From contig NZ_JONR01000011.1 in NCBI RefSeq assembly GCF_000711955.1, forward strand, positions 1 to 64,000: a stretch of 64,000 nt of DNA, in the 5' to 3' direction. How positions within the stretch are numbered: the first letter of the stretch is position 1; the number at the start of each line of letters is the position of its first letter. The translations under genes were made by a program, and so were the position numbers. The notes beneath the pieces are model-generated. The model saw only the letters and a list, made by a program, of their open reading frames with translations, was not told where the DNA came from and did not search any database. The stretch comes from Nevskia soli DSM 19509 (GTDB lineage Bacteria; Pseudomonadota; Gammaproteobacteria; Nevskiales; Nevskiaceae). Of the stretch, positions 1 to 6,976 are shown piece by piece.

Positions 1-90
1 ACCATGGAATCACCATGCCGCACTCTGTCCGACTTGCACTGCGCAAAAATGACCGCCGTCGCAGGCGCGATTCATTCTGTTACAGGCTCT
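1..90. mobile_element. Right-hand end of a MITE, cut by the window edge
   Basis: These 90 bases are identical to 59736-59825, the right part of the complete element at 59559-59825, and lie in the same orientation. The last 31 bases form the right terminal inverted repeat, ending in TTACAGGCTCT. The following TAA fits a three-base TNA target duplication as seen at the other copy. Identity over 90 bp implies recent movement or recombination between copies. The left half lies outside the window. Confidence 0.8.
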
Positions 91-418
91 AAGTACTTGC
101 CGTAATCGTCTTTCGGAAATCCCGAATGGTGGCCATACCACCGCACGCGCAAGCTTGAAGGCAATAGAAACGCGGAGGAGATCGATGGGCAACAGGATGC
201 TGGCATATGTCGCGGCGGCAGTGAGCCGCCGGACCTTGCGGCCGCATATTCCGAGCGCGGCGCAGATCCGCAGGGGCGTGTATGCCGGCGCGCCGGCGTG
301 GGCCGTTCCCGTCCTCCAGGGCACAAGCCCGGCAAGCGGGCTTGCGGGCCGCCTGTCGCGAAGCGGCACGCGGTAAACGGCGGGTCACGACCCGCCCTGT
401 CTGGATTGCGCTATCGAA
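91..418. other. Gene-poor stretch between MITE end and prophage genes
   Basis: No convincing gene is visible. A reading frame at 185-376 (+) has a good GGAGGAG ribosome site but a low-complexity arginine/alanine-rich product with no family resemblance. A hairpin at 324-344 (CAAGCCCG, 5-base loop, CGGGCTTG) has no T-tract and could end minus-strand transcription arriving from the prophage genes, or be incidental. Confidence 0.4.
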
Positions 419-703
419 TCAGATCATCGGCATCCTGATCCCCTGGACCTCGCAGACCGGGCGAATGAAGTGTGCAACGTGCGCCCTGGTCATCCACTGC
501 TTGCCGGAGAGCTGCAGGATCCAGCCGAGGATTTCCGTGTGGGTGCGGCAGCGGTTCAGAGGCAGGCCGTACTTTGTGCGACGGTTGCCGGTGGTGATGT
601 GGAAGCGGATGGTGCCGTTGAGCCGTTCAACCAATTTGCCGAAGTCGGCGGGCTCGATGTCGGCGGCGCAGATGATTTTGGGCTTGAGGATGGATTCGTT
701 CAT
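419..703 (-). CDS. Hypothetical small protein of prophage early region
   Basis: A 94-aa soluble protein with no recognised family. It opens MNESILKPKIICAADIEP and carries a central basic stretch. An AGGAG ribosome site lies five bases before ATG 703. It is the last gene of the minus-strand block that begins with the Cro-like gene at 5529, 59 bases after the preceding gene. Its position suggests a small accessory phage function, but nothing in the sequence shows which. Confidence 0.6.
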   Translation of the reverse strand: MNESILKPKIICAADIEPADFGKLVERLNGTIRFHITTGNRRTKYGLPLNRCRTHTEILGWILQLSGKQWMTRAHVAHFIRPVCEVQGIRMPMI

Positions 704-762
704 GTGTTGCTCCTGGATCGTTGGTTAGGGTTAAACGGTGTTTCGTGGGAAAGCGGATTGCC

Positions 763-1230
763 CTACTTCATGGCGCAGCCCATCTCGCGCATCACGCGCT
801 GCGTCCTGGCCAGCACCTTGAGCCGCAGCAGCAGCGTGCGCCGCGCGTTGGCCACCATCAGGCTGACCAGTTGCTGGCGCAGGCCGATCTGCTGGCCGAT
901 GGTGCCTTGCGAGTACTCCATGGCGGTGCCGTAGAGGCAGACGCGCCAGTCGCGCGGCATGTCCATGACGATGGCGTGGATGCTGGCGGGCCAGTCCCAG
1001 TGGCGGCGTTCGTCGGCGAGGAGTTTGCCGAGGACGTGGTCGGCGTGCTGGTCGGAAGGGCGGCCGAGGCGGTTGGCGGCGTCGTAGGTGGTGCCGGCGA
1101 TGGCGCCGTCGGCGCCGCTGAGGTTGCGCTGGGGGTTGTCGCCGTGGAAGGTCATGAACCAGTCGATCCACTGGCGCAGGGCTTCGCGGAACAGGGCCTG
1201 GTCCGGGTCGGGCCGGTATCTGCGGGTCAT
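763..1230 (-). CDS. Hypothetical 155-aa prophage protein
   Basis: ATG 1230 is chosen because it overlaps the stop of the zinc-ribbon gene upstream (ATGA), which implies translational coupling; the frame stays open further upstream but codes low-complexity sequence there. The product starts MTRRYRPDPDQALFREAL. It has an aromatic N-terminal half (WIDWFMTFHGDNPQRN) and a helical, basic C-terminal third ending MREMGCAMK. I recognise no domain. It is probably a phage early protein, judged only by its place in the block. Confidence 0.6.
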   Translation of the reverse strand: MTRRYRPDPDQALFREALRQWIDWFMTFHGDNPQRNLSGADGAIAGTTYDAANRLGRPSDQHADHVLGKLLADERRHWDWPASIHAIVMDMPRDWRVCLYGTAMEYSQGTIGQQIGLRQQLVSLMVANARRTLLLRLKVLARTQRVMREMGCAMK

Positions 1231-1388
1231 GGGGTGATCCTCTTGTGCTCGCCGCCGGGCCGCGCGGTCGGAGGCATGGTGTTGTGGTGGCATTGCAGGC
1301 ATTTGCGGCGCCGCGTGCCGATCTGCTTGAAGCCCGTGGCGACGGGTTTGCGGGTCTGGCACCAGGGGCAGTAGAAGGTGGGCTGCAT
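1227..1388 (-). CDS. Small zinc-ribbon protein, prophage
   Basis: A 53-aa product with two CxxC knuckles: CPWC near residues 7-10 and CLQC near residues 31-34, followed by HH. They are separated by a basic stretch (TGFKQIGTRRRK). This is a typical small zinc ribbon, likely to bind one zinc and contact nucleic acid or a protein partner. AAGGAG lies six bases before ATG 1388. The stop overlaps the next gene's start (ATGA). Such proteins are common in phage early regions; the function is not known. Confidence 0.72.
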   Translation of the reverse strand: MQPTFYCPWCQTRKPVATGFKQIGTRRRKCLQCHHNTMPPTARPGGEHKRITP

Positions 1389-1711
1389 GGGGGGCTCCTT
1401 GGCCGGGCAGGTGGGTGTTCATTGGTTTGTTTCGCTCTGTTTCGAGGTTGAAAGCGGGCTGCGGCGAGAGTGGGTTTGGCATCTCCCTCGGTACAAATCG
1501 CCGCGCGATTCACTCGGGACATTCGGGAATGACATGTCTGCTGCGCCGTCACTCGGCATGCCCGGAGCTTGGCGCTGGCATCTCGATACACCCGCTACGC
1601 GGGCACTCGATGCGAACGGAGTTTTCTGTATGGGCGAGGGAAAAGCGGTTCCTGCACCGAGGGTGCGCATCACGCCAGGGCCATTCGGCACACCCGCGAC
1701 ACGCGGCGCGC
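1389..1711. other. Intergenic stretch inside prophage block, with a repeat
   Basis: No gene is supported here. The stretch holds one copy of a 56-bp repeat (1565-1620) and short GC-rich hairpins. It may carry a promoter for the downstream minus-strand genes, but I see no clear sigma-70 boxes. Confidence 0.5.
1565..1620. repeat. 56-bp interspersed repeat, copy 1
   Basis: It matches 2239-2294 at about 50 of 56 positions in the same orientation. Each copy holds a short hairpin (CCCGCTACGCGGG here) and ends with TGCGAACGGA. The two copies flank the small gene at 1712-1930. Confidence 0.7.
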
Positions 1712-1930
1712 TCATACCTTCTCCAGCACGGCGGTCACCGTGGGCAGGGGCTGGCGCGGATCGGCGTGCGGATAGCTGGGGCTGTAGACGAGGAAGCCGA
1801 GCTGGGGGCCGACATGGCTGGCGCTGACGATGTTGCCGTCCGCCGGCAGGTTGCGCACGCGGGCCTGGCCGCGCAGGAGGAGGTTGAACTGGCTCTTGTC
1901 GAGCACGAAGACTTTTACCTGGTGGGACAT
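1712..1930 (-). CDS. Hypothetical 72-aa prophage protein
   Basis: The start at ATG 1930 (MSHQVKVFVLDKSQFNLLL) follows a GGGAGG ribosome site. An upstream in-frame ATG at 1999 would add residues encoded by repeat DNA and is unlikely. The product looks like a compact beta-rich domain (KVFVLD, GNIVSASHV, LGFLVYSPSYP) with no cysteines. No family is recognised. It stands alone between two copies of the 56-bp repeat. Confidence 0.6.
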   Translation of the reverse strand: MSHQVKVFVLDKSQFNLLLRGQARVRNLPADGNIVSASHVGPQLGFLVYSPSYPHADPRQPLPTVTAVLEKV

Positions 1931-1985
1931 GTGCCCTCCCGGGCTGGTGTTTGAAGCAGCTGCGAAACGCGGGGGCTTGCGGTGT

Positions 1986-2045
1986 GTAGGGCGGCCCATG
2001 GCCGCCGGCTTTGGGTGGCGCAGCGGCGGCCACGGGCCGCCCTAC
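1986..2045. repeat. REP-like hairpin of the GTAGGGCGG type
   Basis: Outer arms 1986-1997 and 2034-2045 pair perfectly over 12 bp (GTAGGGCGGCCC with its complement). After one mismatch, inner arms 1999-2006 and 2025-2032 pair over 8 bp. The outer arms share GTAGGGCGG with the hairpin at 53473-53535, so this looks like a dispersed chromosomal repeat family. It lies downstream of the dnaB-like gene and could also stop or protect that transcript. Confidence 0.65.
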
Positions 2046-2238
2046 GGGTGCTGCATGAGGTTGAACCGCGCTCGGGTAACAGAGCGCGAGAGCCGTCTGG
2101 GCGCGGTGCACCAGGCTGTTTGCCGGCCCCTGCGCCCAACCGTTCGTCCCGAGTGCGTCGCGAAGCAACGCGTATCGAGGGATGAACAGCAACGGAGTGC
2201 CGGGCTTTGAGTAGCGCCGAATTCCGGAAGTAAGATGA

Positions 2239-2294
2239 GAGCTTGGCACTGGCACCTCGATACATCCGCTGCGCGGACACTCGGTGCGAACGGA
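2239..2294. repeat. 56-bp interspersed repeat, copy 2
   Basis: Second copy of the repeat at 1565-1620, same orientation, about six substitutions. It lies 42 bp beyond the stop of the dnaB-like gene. The rest of 1931-2336 holds only this copy and the hairpin at 1986-2045; no gene is supported. Confidence 0.7.
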
Positions 2295-2336
2295 CTTTTA
2301 CCAAGCGTCCAGTGTTCAAAGCACAGCACTGCGCGC

Positions 2337-3758
2337 TCATGATCCCTCCCCCGCATCCTGCCAATGCGCTATCGGCGCACCACGCGGCGCGAAGTCCGGC
2401 TCGCCGCCGCGGCTGTCCTCGACCAGCTCGTGAAACGTCTGCGTGGCGCCATTGAAGCTGATGCGCTTGCCGATCCAGCCTTTGCGGCCGCCGCGGTTCT
2501 TGAGCAGGCCCAGCTCCATGGTGATGGTGGCCTGGTTGTCTTCGGCCTCGCTGTGGAGGAAGAGGCAGGCGTCGGCGTCCTGTTCGATGTTGCCGGAGTC
2601 GCGCAGGTCGGCGAGCGTGGGGCGGCGGCGGTCCTTCTCCACACCGCGGTTGAGCTGGCTCAGGGCGATGATGGGGATCTGCAGGCGCTTGGCGAGTTTC
2701 TTGAGGGTGCGGGTGATGGCGCCGATCTGTTCGTTGCGGGTGTTGTAGCCCTCGACTTCGATCAGGCCGATATGGTCGACGGCGGCCCACTCGATGTCGT
2801 GCGTGCGCTTGTACTGGCCGATCTGGGCGCAGATGCCGCTCAAGGAGTACGTGTCGGTATCCACGTGCAGCGGCAGGCCGCTCAGTTCCACCCCGGCGTG
2901 CGCGGCGGCTTCGTGCGGCTCGCGGTAGCCGCGCATGAGGGCGGAGACGTTGACGCCGGCGGCGCTGGCCATGGCGCGGATGCCCAGTGTTTCCGGGCCC
3001 ATTTCCAGGCTGAGGATGAGGCCGGCGTGGCCGCGCCGGGCGGCGTGGACGGCGATCTGGTTGAGCAGGGCGGTCTTGCCCAGGCCCGGGCGGCCGGCGA
3101 TGACGATGAGGTTGTCCGGCTGCCAGCCGCCGGTGCGCGCGTCCAGGCAGGGGATGCCGCTGGGCACGCCGCCGTCGATGCCGGCTTCGCGCTTGCGCTG
3201 GGCGAGGCTGATGGCCTGGTCGGCGACGTCGATGATCTCGGCGAAGCTGCGCGCGCGCACCTGCCGGGTGCGGGCGATGCGGGTGAGGCGGGACTGCGCT
3301 TCGTCGAGCAGGGCATCCGGCGCCAGCGCGCCGGGGCTGTAGCCCAGGCCGGCGATGTCCTGCCCGGCGGCGATGAGGCCGCGCAGCAGGGCGCGCTCGT
3401 GGACGATGGCGGCGTAGGCGGCGGCGTTGCTGGAGCCGGCGGTGTCGACGCTGAGGGTGGCGATGTAGGCCAGGCCGCCGGCTTCGTCGAGCAACTCGCG
3501 CTGGCGCAGGTGCTCGCTGACGGTGACGAAGTCCGCCGGCTCGCCGTGCAGCAGCAGCTCGCCGATGGCGCGGTAGATGAGCTGGTGGTCGCGGCGGTAG
3601 AAGTCTTCCTCCGCCAGGCGCTGGGTCACGTCGTGCCAGACGCGGTTGTTGAGGAGCAGGCCGCCGAGCAGGGCCTGCTCGGCTTCCAGCGAGTACGGCG
3701 GCTGGCGCGTGGCGGGGGCGCTGTTGCGCGCGGCGTGGTTGCGGTGATGGCGGCTCAC
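2337..3758 (-). CDS. dnaB: Replicative DNA helicase, DnaB family (phage-type)
   Basis: A 473-aa hexameric helicase that unwinds DNA ahead of the replisome. The N-terminal DnaB domain spans about residues 20-125 (PYSLEAEQALLGGLL). The RecA-type ATPase domain runs from about 195 to 460, with Walker A GRPGLGKTA near 222-230, Walker B-like WAAVDHIGLIEV, and ALSQLNRGVEKDRRRP followed by LRDSGNIEQDAD. The last two are DnaB hallmarks. It starts at GTG 3758, overlapping the previous stop (GTGA). Coupling to a DUF1376 gene is the usual layout of a phage replication module, so this is likely the phage's own helicase rather than the host DnaB. Confidence 0.93.
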   Translation of the reverse strand: MSRHHRNHAARNSAPATRQPPYSLEAEQALLGGLLLNNRVWHDVTQRLAEEDFYRRDHQLIYRAIGELLLHGEPADFVTVSEHLRQRELLDEAGGLAYIATLSVDTAGSSNAAAYAAIVHERALLRGLIAAGQDIAGLGYSPGALAPDALLDEAQSRLTRIARTRQVRARSFAEIIDVADQAISLAQRKREAGIDGGVPSGIPCLDARTGGWQPDNLIVIAGRPGLGKTALLNQIAVHAARRGHAGLILSLEMGPETLGIRAMASAAGVNVSALMRGYREPHEAAAHAGVELSGLPLHVDTDTYSLSGICAQIGQYKRTHDIEWAAVDHIGLIEVEGYNTRNEQIGAITRTLKKLAKRLQIPIIALSQLNRGVEKDRRRPTLADLRDSGNIEQDADACLFLHSEAEDNQATITMELGLLKNRGGRKGWIGKRISFNGATQTFHELVEDSRGGEPDFAPRGAPIAHWQDAGEGS

Positions 3759-4741
3759 AGGATGTCTCCTTCACCGAGGTAGGAGACCGGCGCCGTGGGC
3801 GGTGGATTGAGCTTGGCCCAGTCGTCGCGGATGGAGGCCATGAAGGCCACGTCCCAGTCGGCATAGCGCGCGGCGCAGCGGACGGCGTAGCTGGTGAAAT
3901 ACTCGAAACGGTGCTCCAGGCGGTCGTGGCCCCTGCGCTGCGCCCAGTCGCGCACGTGCTCGGAGATGGCGAAGTCCTTGGGCAGGTAGGTGCGGCGGAC
4001 GGGTTTCTCCGGTGGTTCGTCTTTCGGGCCTTTCACGATTTCGTTTTCCAACACAGAGGCTGGTTTGGTGGGCGTGGGTGCATCGGGTGATGAACCGCCT
4101 GCTTCCCCTGGCGCATCGCCTGGTGGTGCCTCGCCGCTGTTGTTCACGGCCTGCGCTGCTGCCGGCTGGGGGCTTCCGTCAGGGAAGCCCCCGACAGCCG
4201 GTGTGCGAGCGCCTGCCGGCGTGATGACACGCGCCTGCGAACCCGAGCCCTTTTTCGCCGCCGCAGGGGTGCAAAAGGTTTTTTCTTTTTCTTGGTTGTT
4301 GGTTATTGGTTCTTGTTTGGCTAAGCCTTGGGTTAGGGTTGGGTTAGGGTTGGGTTTGCCCTGGGTTAGGCCTGGGTTAGGCGTGGGTTTTGTTTCGCGT
4401 GGAACATCGCCGCCGAACATGCGCGGCCTGCCGCCCTTCTTGCCGTTGTTGCGGCAGCGCTCGACATTGGACTGGTAATGCGCGATCTCCGCCTCGCAGC
4501 GCCTGTGGTAGAGCAGGCCGTCGCGCTCCTCGAAGTAGTTGAGGGCGACGATGAGCACCGCCGCCCGCTCCTCCTCGCCGCGCGCGCCCACGGCGCGGCA
4601 CAGTGCCTCGGGCGCGGCGGGCAGCGGTTGCTCGTCGAGGTAATACAGATCGAGCATGGTGCGGTAGGCGCCGTGCTCGGCCAGGCTCAGGCCGCGCGTG
4701 GCGGCGGCGTAGTCGCCGATGTTGTGGGGGTAGTAATTCAT
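3755..4741 (-). CDS. DUF1376 (YdaU-like) phage replication protein, putative helicase loader
   Basis: A 328-aa protein. The N-terminal DUF1376 domain is typical (MNYYPHNIGDYAAATRGLS, then LDLYYLDEQPLP and CRNNGKKGGRPR, about residues 1-110). A long low-complexity linker follows, then a C-terminal helical domain (LPKDFAISEHVRDWAQRRGH) like those of DnaT/helicase-loader proteins. The start at 4741 overlaps the upstream stop (ATGA) and the end overlaps the helicase start, so the three genes are translationally coupled. The loader role is inferred from family and context. Confidence 0.85.
   Translation of the reverse strand: MNYYPHNIGDYAAATRGLSLAEHGAYRTMLDLYYLDEQPLPAAPEALCRAVGARGEEERAAVLIVALNYFEERDGLLYHRRCEAEIAHYQSNVERCRNNGKKGGRPRMFGGDVPRETKPTPNPGLTQGKPNPNPTLTQGLAKQEPITNNQEKEKTFCTPAAAKKGSGSQARVITPAGARTPAVGGFPDGSPQPAAAQAVNNSGEAPPGDAPGEAGGSSPDAPTPTKPASVLENEIVKGPKDEPPEKPVRRTYLPKDFAISEHVRDWAQRRGHDRLEHRFEYFTSYAVRCAARYADWDVAFMASIRDDWAKLNPPPTAPVSYLGEGDIL
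4326..4390. repeat. Telomere-like GGGTTAG minisatellite inside the DUF1376 gene
   Basis: Imperfect tandem units of GGGTTAGG and GGGTTGGG alternate over about 65 bp. On the coding strand they encode a repeated Pro-Asn/Thr-Leu-Gln linker (GLTQGKPNPNPTLTQG). The run is long enough for slippage and, as G-rich single strand, for quadruplex formation. Confidence 0.75.
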
Positions 4742-4983
4742 GCCGCCCTGCTCTCCTCCGATAGGTGATGGGTGTGCTGCGCTTCCAGCTCGGCCAGCCG
4801 CTGCGCGGGGATCTGCTGCCGATAGGCCGCGGCGCGTTCGAAGCACTGGCGGCTCTCCGCTTCGCTGCTGGCGGCGCGGCGCGCATGCGCCTGCCCCAGC
4901 TCGCTGAACTGCCGCCACAGGCGCTCCGCGCCCGCCGCGGACACGCGCGGCACGGTGCTGTACACAGCCGGCTCCTGGCTCAT
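4738..4983 (-). CDS. Hypothetical helical protein, prophage
   Basis: An 81-aa, alanine/glutamate/arginine-rich, mostly alpha-helical product (ERLWRQFSELGQAHARRAASS, then QRLAELEAQHTHHLSEES), possibly a coiled coil. The stop overlaps the DUF1376 start, making it the first gene of a coupled trio with the putative loader and helicase. An AAGGAG site lies just before ATG 4983. No family is recognised. Confidence 0.65.
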   Translation of the reverse strand: MSQEPAVYSTVPRVSAAGAERLWRQFSELGQAHARRAASSEAESRQCFERAAAYRQQIPAQRLAELEAQHTHHLSEESRAA

Positions 4984-5060
4984 GCCGGGCTCCTTGGGAA
5001 TAGAAAGCGCCGGCCGCAGCCGGCGAAGGAGGCGCGGACGCGCCTCGGGAGGTAAGCGTT

Positions 5061-5080
5061 CACGTACCTGTTGGTACGTG
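5061..5080. other. Perfect hairpin CACGTACC-TGTT-GGTACGTG
   Basis: An 8-bp perfect stem with a four-base loop lies between the 34-aa membrane protein gene and the 81-aa gene on the minus strand. A second GC-rich hairpin (GCCGGC repeated around a short loop) lies near 5006-5025. No T-run follows, so either may be an mRNA processing or attenuation structure or a protein site. Confidence 0.5.
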
Positions 5081-5107
5081 TGATATGGATGTGGACCGGA
5101 TGGCGCA

Positions 5108-5212
5108 TCAGCCCCACCCCTTGCGCTTGCCCAGCGCCAGCGTGCCCCAGCCGATGACGCAGCCGAGCAGCGCGGGGCCGACGATGACGAGGTAGACGCC
5201 CAGGCCGTTCAT
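5108..5212 (-). CDS. 34-aa single-pass membrane protein, prophage
   Basis: The short product opens MNGLGVYLVIVGPALLGCV, has one hydrophobic helix over about residues 5-27, and ends with basic residues (GKRKGWG). Its ATG overlaps the stop of the Cro-like gene (ATGA), which strongly supports translation despite its size. Small membrane proteins in phage early operons often act in superinfection exclusion or host membrane modulation. That role is inference only. Confidence 0.65.
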   Translation of the reverse strand: MNGLGVYLVIVGPALLGCVIGWGTLALGKRKGWG

Positions 5213-5529
5213 CGCGTGGCCTCGATCTGCAAGGCGAGCTGGGGGGCGGGCGTAGCTTCCGGCAGGCGCTGCGCCCGCCCCGCCCGGCCGCCGATCTTGC
5301 CGGCCGCGGCGAACAGATCCGGCCGCATCTGGGCCTTGGTCACCGCCCCGGCGGAGCCGCATTCGAGCGCGGCGCAGGCCTCGGCGGTGAGCTTGCGGGT
5401 GTGCAGCCAGCGCCAGATATGGCCCTGTTTGACCCGTCCGCCACAACGCCGGGCCAGCTCGGATTGCGAGCCGGCACAGGCGGCGATGGCCTTGATTACG
5501 AAAGGATTTTGATAAAGTTGTTGTGACAT
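5209..5529 (-). CDS. Cro-like (YdaS-family) DNA-binding regulator
   Basis: A 106-aa protein with an N-terminal helix-turn-helix typical of Cro/YdaS proteins: FVIKAIAACAGSQSELARRC then GHIWRWLHTRKLTAEACAAL. It is divergent from the C1-type repressor and first in the minus-strand early block, the classical cro position. ATG 5529 is preferred; GTG 5535 in frame is an alternative. Operators at 5518-5605 overlap both starts, so it should compete with the repressor for the switch. The C-terminal third is proline/alanine-rich and probably disordered. Confidence 0.8.
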   Translation of the reverse strand: MSQQLYQNPFVIKAIAACAGSQSELARRCGGRVKQGHIWRWLHTRKLTAEACAALECGSAGAVTKAQMRPDLFAAAGKIGGRAGRAQRLPEATPAPQLALQIEATR

Positions 5530-5605
5530 GGCCACAACAATTTACAACGTTTGTTGTTATCAGGCAACAACAATCTTTGTTTGCGAATCAACAACGTACG
5601 TTGTT
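5518..5605. promoter_or_regulatory. Prophage switch operators between repressor and Cro genes
   Basis: Three related palindromes share ACAAC/GTTGT half-sites: TTGTTGTG-N7-CACAACAA (5518-5540), ACAACGTTTGTTGT (5544-5557) and the perfect AACAACGTACGTTGTT (5590-5605). A further ACAACA half-site lies at 5566-5572. They sit between divergent genes and are AT-richer than the surroundings. This is the arrangement of a lambdoid OR region, with the first site overlapping the cro start. Confidence 0.85.
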
Positions 5606-5616
5606 AAGTTCACAAC

Positions 5617-6312
5617 ATGAATCTCGGCGGACGAATCAAGCAGGTGCGGGAAGAGCTGCGCTGGAGCCAGGAAGAGCTGGCCCGGCGCGCCGGCATGCCC
5701 GGCAAGCAGCAGACCATCCAGGCCCTGGAAATGCGCGACAGCAAACGCAGCGACTACGCCGCGGTGCTGTGCAATGCCCTGGGCATCAATCTGCAATGGG
5801 CGCTCACCGGCGACGGCCCGCGCTGGTCGGACGAGCACTCGCCCGCCCCCACCGGCTACCGCGTCGAAGAGCCGCCGCCCGCCGCCGCCGACGAATTCAC
5901 CTTCGTCCCCCGCGTCTACGGCCCCATGCTCTCCGCCGGCCCAGGCCGCTACGCCTGGAAGCAGGAAGTGGTGGACAACACCCACGCCTTCCGCCGCGAG
6001 TGGCTGCAAGCCAAGGGCCTGCACACCAACGAGTGCCGCCTGATCAGCGTGAAGGGCGACTCCATGTCGCCTTACTTGCAGGACGGCGACATCGTGCTGG
6101 TCAACATGGCCGACCGCGCCGTGAAGAGCGGCGAGGTCTACGCCATCGCCGTGGAAGACGAGCTGCGCGTCAAGCGCCTGGTCCGCCGCACCGACGGCGC
6201 CCTGGAAGTGAAGAGCGACAACCCCTCGCCGCAATACCCCACCGAAGTACTGGAAGGGGCGAAGATCGAGCGGCTGAATGTGATCGGGCGGGTGGTGTGG
6301 CGGGGCGGGTAA
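5617..6312 (+). CDS. C1/LexA-type phage repressor with S24 autopeptidase domain
   Basis: A 231-aa repressor. The N-terminal HTH_3 domain (about residues 3-65: RIKQVREELRWSQEELARRAG) binds the operators upstream. The C-terminal S24 peptidase domain has Ser149 in KGDSMSP and Lys186 in ELRVKRL as the catalytic dyad. An AGPG sequence at about 107-110 is a plausible Ala-Gly self-cleavage site. RecA-stimulated cleavage after DNA damage would derepress the early genes; this is known for the family. The gene appears intact, so the prophage module may still be regulated. Confidence 0.92.
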   Translation: MNLGGRIKQVREELRWSQEELARRAGMPGKQQTIQALEMRDSKRSDYAAVLCNALGINLQWALTGDGPRWSDEHSPAPTGYRVEEPPPAAADEFTFVPRVYGPMLSAGPGRYAWKQEVVDNTHAFRREWLQAKGLHTNECRLISVKGDSMSPYLQDGDIVLVNMADRAVKSGEVYAIAVEDELRVKRLVRRTDGALEVKSDNPSPQYPTEVLEGAKIERLNVIGRVVWRGG

Positions 6313-6362
6313 ACCTGCATCGGCGACAGAGATGGTCGTAACGGCTTTAATGGGGAGGGCAA

Positions 6363-6899
6363 ATGAATATAAAAACTCTGACCATAGGCTTGTGTGTAGC
6401 CCTTGCTCTCGGGGCATGTAAAGACAATAACGACACACAACAACTACAGCGCCAAATAGATGCGTTGGAGAAGAAAGTTCAGTCGTTAGAAAACGCGGCT
6501 TTCAAACCAGTGCCGCAGGTTCAATTAGACCCTGCAACAAAAAGCTACGACTACTACGAAGACGGACGATATCGCTTTGCGTTCGCCATAGAAAATATTC
6601 GACAACAAGCCGATGGTTTGGTAGTTCAAATAAGCATTGGGAACCTTTCTACGGCGACATTTTCTGGGGTTTCGTTCACCGTTGACTATGGTCGTCGCGA
6701 AGGCGAATCTGAGAATCCAGCGACTTGGTACTCTTCCGTTCGTGAAATTAAAAACGTAACAGCACCTAACGATATATTTGCGAGTCGCTGGAACATTGTC
6801 GAAGTAAGCCTGCCTAACATAAAGCAGGAAGATTTTGGTTATCTATCCATCATGGATGTGAATTCCAAAAGTATTCAATTTTCCGGCTACGCTCGATAA
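6363..6899 (+). CDS. AT-rich lipoprotein with coiled coil, probable phage cargo
   Basis: A 178-aa product with a signal peptide and lipobox (LALGAC, Cys19), followed by a short coiled coil (LQRQIDALEKKVQSLENAAF, about residues 28-47) and a beta-rich C-terminal domain. A GGAGGG ribosome site precedes ATG 6363. The coding DNA is much more AT-rich than its neighbours (about 45% G+C in the stretches I counted) and uses AAA, ATA and TTA-type codons, which indicates recent import. Lying next to the repressor on the same strand, it resembles a phage moron. No family is recognised. Confidence 0.75.
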   Translation: MNIKTLTIGLCVALALGACKDNNDTQQLQRQIDALEKKVQSLENAAFKPVPQVQLDPATKSYDYYEDGRYRFAFAIENIRQQADGLVVQISIGNLSTATFSGVSFTVDYGRREGESENPATWYSSVREIKNVTAPNDIFASRWNIVEVSLPNIKQEDFGYLSIMDVNSKSIQFSGYAR

Positions 6900-6976
6900 T
6901 TCGAATGTCGAAGAAGGGTAAGCACCGATTAGCGGAGCATCGCGGGTCCGGACACTCAACAGGACACTGAAGGTCT

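Noticed and set aside
185..376. Possible small gene with GGAGGAG site near the window start
   Set aside because: The product is Arg/Ala-rich, overlaps a GC-rich hairpin and resembles no family, and its only support is the ribosome-site match.
1565..2294. Two 56-bp repeats considered as phage attachment sites
   Set aside because: They diverge at about six positions, lie only 0.7 kb apart on one side of the module, and contain small hairpins more typical of dispersed repeats.
2364..3782. 472-codon plus-strand frame opposite the helicase gene
   Set aside because: It is an antisense shadow of the DnaB-like gene caused by high G+C. Its composition is Gly/Ala/Val/Asp-rich with no domain.
4326..4390. 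GGGTTAG array read as a CRISPR or telomere-type replication end
   Set aside because: Units are short, lack spacers, stay in frame with the DUF1376 gene and encode a normal linker.
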